Shown here: one piece after another, positions 7,394-8,052 of the stretch
Layout: each line of letters starts with the position of its first letter
How positions within the stretch are numbered: the stretch's first letter is position 1
Assembly: GCA_947483345.1 (NCBI GenBank)
Contig: CANKNL010000136.1
Coordinates: 1-8,052, forward strand
DNA: 8,052 nucleotides
Direction of reading: 5' to 3'
Source of the DNA: Chitinophagaceae bacterium
GTDB lineage: Bacteria > Bacteroidota > Bacteroidia > Chitinophagales > Chitinophagaceae
Made by a program: the position numbers and the translations under genes
The notes under the pieces: generated by a model
Seen by the model: only the letters and a program-made list of their open reading frames with translations
Database searches by the model: none
Told to the model about the DNA's origin: nothing

Positions 7394-8052
7394 CATCGAT
7401 TTTAATATTTCACTTAACACGGCCTGGGCAGCCCAAACCCTATTGCCCGCTTGTGTTGTAACCAAACTGTTCGAACTATCCAAAACCTCGTCACTTAATT
7501 CCACATTGCGTCTTACGGGTAAACAATGCATTATTTTTGCCTTATTAGTTAGTTTTAATTTATTTTCTGTAAGCATCCAGGAAGGATCATTACAATATAT
7601 CTTTCCATAATCGGTAACCGTACTCCAGTTTTTTACATACACAAAATCGGCTTGTTTTAAGGCCGCATCCTGATCATAAGAAATGGTGGCACCCTTTGTA
7701 AACTGTTCATCCAATTCATAATCTTCGGGATGTGCAATTACAAAATCCGCTTCTCCCCAGGCATTAATCCATTGGGCGAATGAATTGGCCACACACTGTG
7801 GTAAAGGCTTGATATGTGGTGCCCAGGTTAAAACAATTTTAGGCCTCCTCCTAACCTCCTCCAAAGGAGGAGGAGCTAAAAGGATTTGCTCTTTAATAGT
7901 TATGATATCTGCAAAAGATTGTAACGGATGTAATGTAGAACTCTCCAGGCTAACAATGGGTACACCTGCAAACTGAATAAAAGATGTCATCACCAGTTCA
8001 CTGTAATCCACTTCCTTATTTATCAAAGCAGGAAACGCCCTGATACAAAGCA
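7391..8052 (-). CDS. argF': N-acetyl/N-succinylornithine carbamoyltransferase, 5' end cut by window
   Basis: This is the C-terminal two thirds (219 whole codons plus a partial one) of an ArgF'-type transcarbamylase, which transfers carbamoyl from carbamoyl phosphate to the delta-amino group of N-acylornithine. The frame stays open to the right edge, so the TTG at 8024-8026 is an internal leucine; the upstream LCIRAFPA continues the expected CxxIGVRSF-like block of Bacteroides ArgF'. Visible motifs are HPLQSFADIITI (residues 41-52), LTWAPHIKPLPQCVANSFAQW (near 74-94), VYVKNW (137-142) and HCLPVRRN (175-182), the last being the ornithine-side signature. The carbamoyl-phosphate STRTR-like motif and the residue separating succinyl from acetyl specificity lie off the edge. 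Residues 59-69 form a Pro/Glu/Arg-rich insert of about nine residues relative to the Bacteroides fragilis enzyme as I recall it, encoded by a palindromic repeat. The stop shares one base with the argB start. Confidence 0.95.
   Translation of the reverse strand, partial: LCIRAFPALINKEVDYSELVMTSFIQFAGVPIVSLESSTLHPLQSFADIITIKEQILLAPPPLEEVRRRPKIVLTWAPHIKPLPQCVANSFAQWINAWGEADFVIAHPEDYELDEQFTKGATISYDQDAALKQADFVYVKNWSTVTDYGKIYCNDPSWMLTENKLKLTNKAKIMHCLPVRRNVELSDEVLDSSNSLVTTQAGNRVWAAQAVLSEILKSM
7843..7876. repeat. GC-rich palindromic repeat unit inside argF', translated in frame
   Basis: The octamer CCTCCTCC occurs at 7844-7851 and 7855-7862 and is followed by its complement GGAGGAGG at 7866-7873. 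The second copy and the complement form a perfect 8-base hairpin with a 3-base loop (AAA). The first copy could form an alternative hairpin with a longer loop. The whole unit is far more GC-rich than the flanking DNA. On the argF' strand it reads as about eleven codons (A-PPP-L-EE-V-RRR) in frame with the enzyme. Short palindromes of this style, with two G-rich blocks separated by TTA next to a C-rich block, are familiar to me as dispersed repeats in Bacteroidota genomes; that link is recollection and not tested here. Only one copy is present in this window. Confidence 0.75.

Noticed and set aside
7844..7873. The palindrome in argF' as an intrinsic terminator or an internal translation start
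   Set aside because: It lies inside a conserved reading frame, has no T run after the stem on the coding strand, and no suitable start codon follows the AGGAGG blocks at the right distance.
8024..8026. TTG at 8026 as the start of argF'
   Set aside because: The frame continues to the right edge and the upstream residues match the family; a start here would remove the carbamoyl-phosphate-binding half.

Overview
The window looks like a chromosomal segment of a Bacteroidota bacterium, most likely in or near the Chitinophagaceae/Sphingobacteriia. That placement is inferred from the AT-rich DNA, the AT-rich leaders without Shine-Dalgarno motifs, and protein sequences that closely match Bacteroidota family versions as I remember them. 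Examples are the ArgH N-terminus without the GGRF motif, the ArgF' type of carbamoyltransferase, and the membrane-anchored MutS-like ATPase. The DNA is almost entirely coding, and no stretch above 60 bases lacks a gene. I see no tRNA, rRNA, CRISPR array, insertion sequence or phage gene.

The left part (1-1474, plus strand) holds the C-terminal ~490 codons of a membrane-anchored MutS-like ATPase, cut by the window edge. It converges across 59 bases with a leftward run of six genes that fills the rest of the window.

In transcription order (right to left) the run is argF' (cut by the right edge), argB, argE, argH, dxr and rseP. The first four are arginine-biosynthesis genes. ArgB phosphorylates N-acylglutamate, ArgF' carbamoylates N-acylornithine, ArgE removes the acyl group, and ArgH splits argininosuccinate into arginine and fumarate. 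argF'/argB share one base, argB/argE overlap by four bases (ATGA), and argE/argH are 28 bases apart. This is a tight operon whose remaining members (for example argG, argC, argD) would be expected beyond the right edge. dxr (first committed step of the MEP isoprenoid pathway) follows argH after 27 bases. rseP (site-2 intramembrane protease) follows dxr after 59 bases. The dxr-rseP pairing is common in bacteria; its attachment to an arg operon is less familiar to me.

The feature most worth a second look is a GC-rich palindromic repeat unit inside argF' (about 7843-7876). It is translated in frame as a Pro/Glu/Arg-rich insert in a loop between the two halves of the enzyme. It resembles short palindromic repeats scattered in Bacteroidota genomes and looks like an in-frame insertion into an essential-pathway enzyme. 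I found no convincing undescribed multi-gene system; the genes are otherwise ordinary housekeeping genes.
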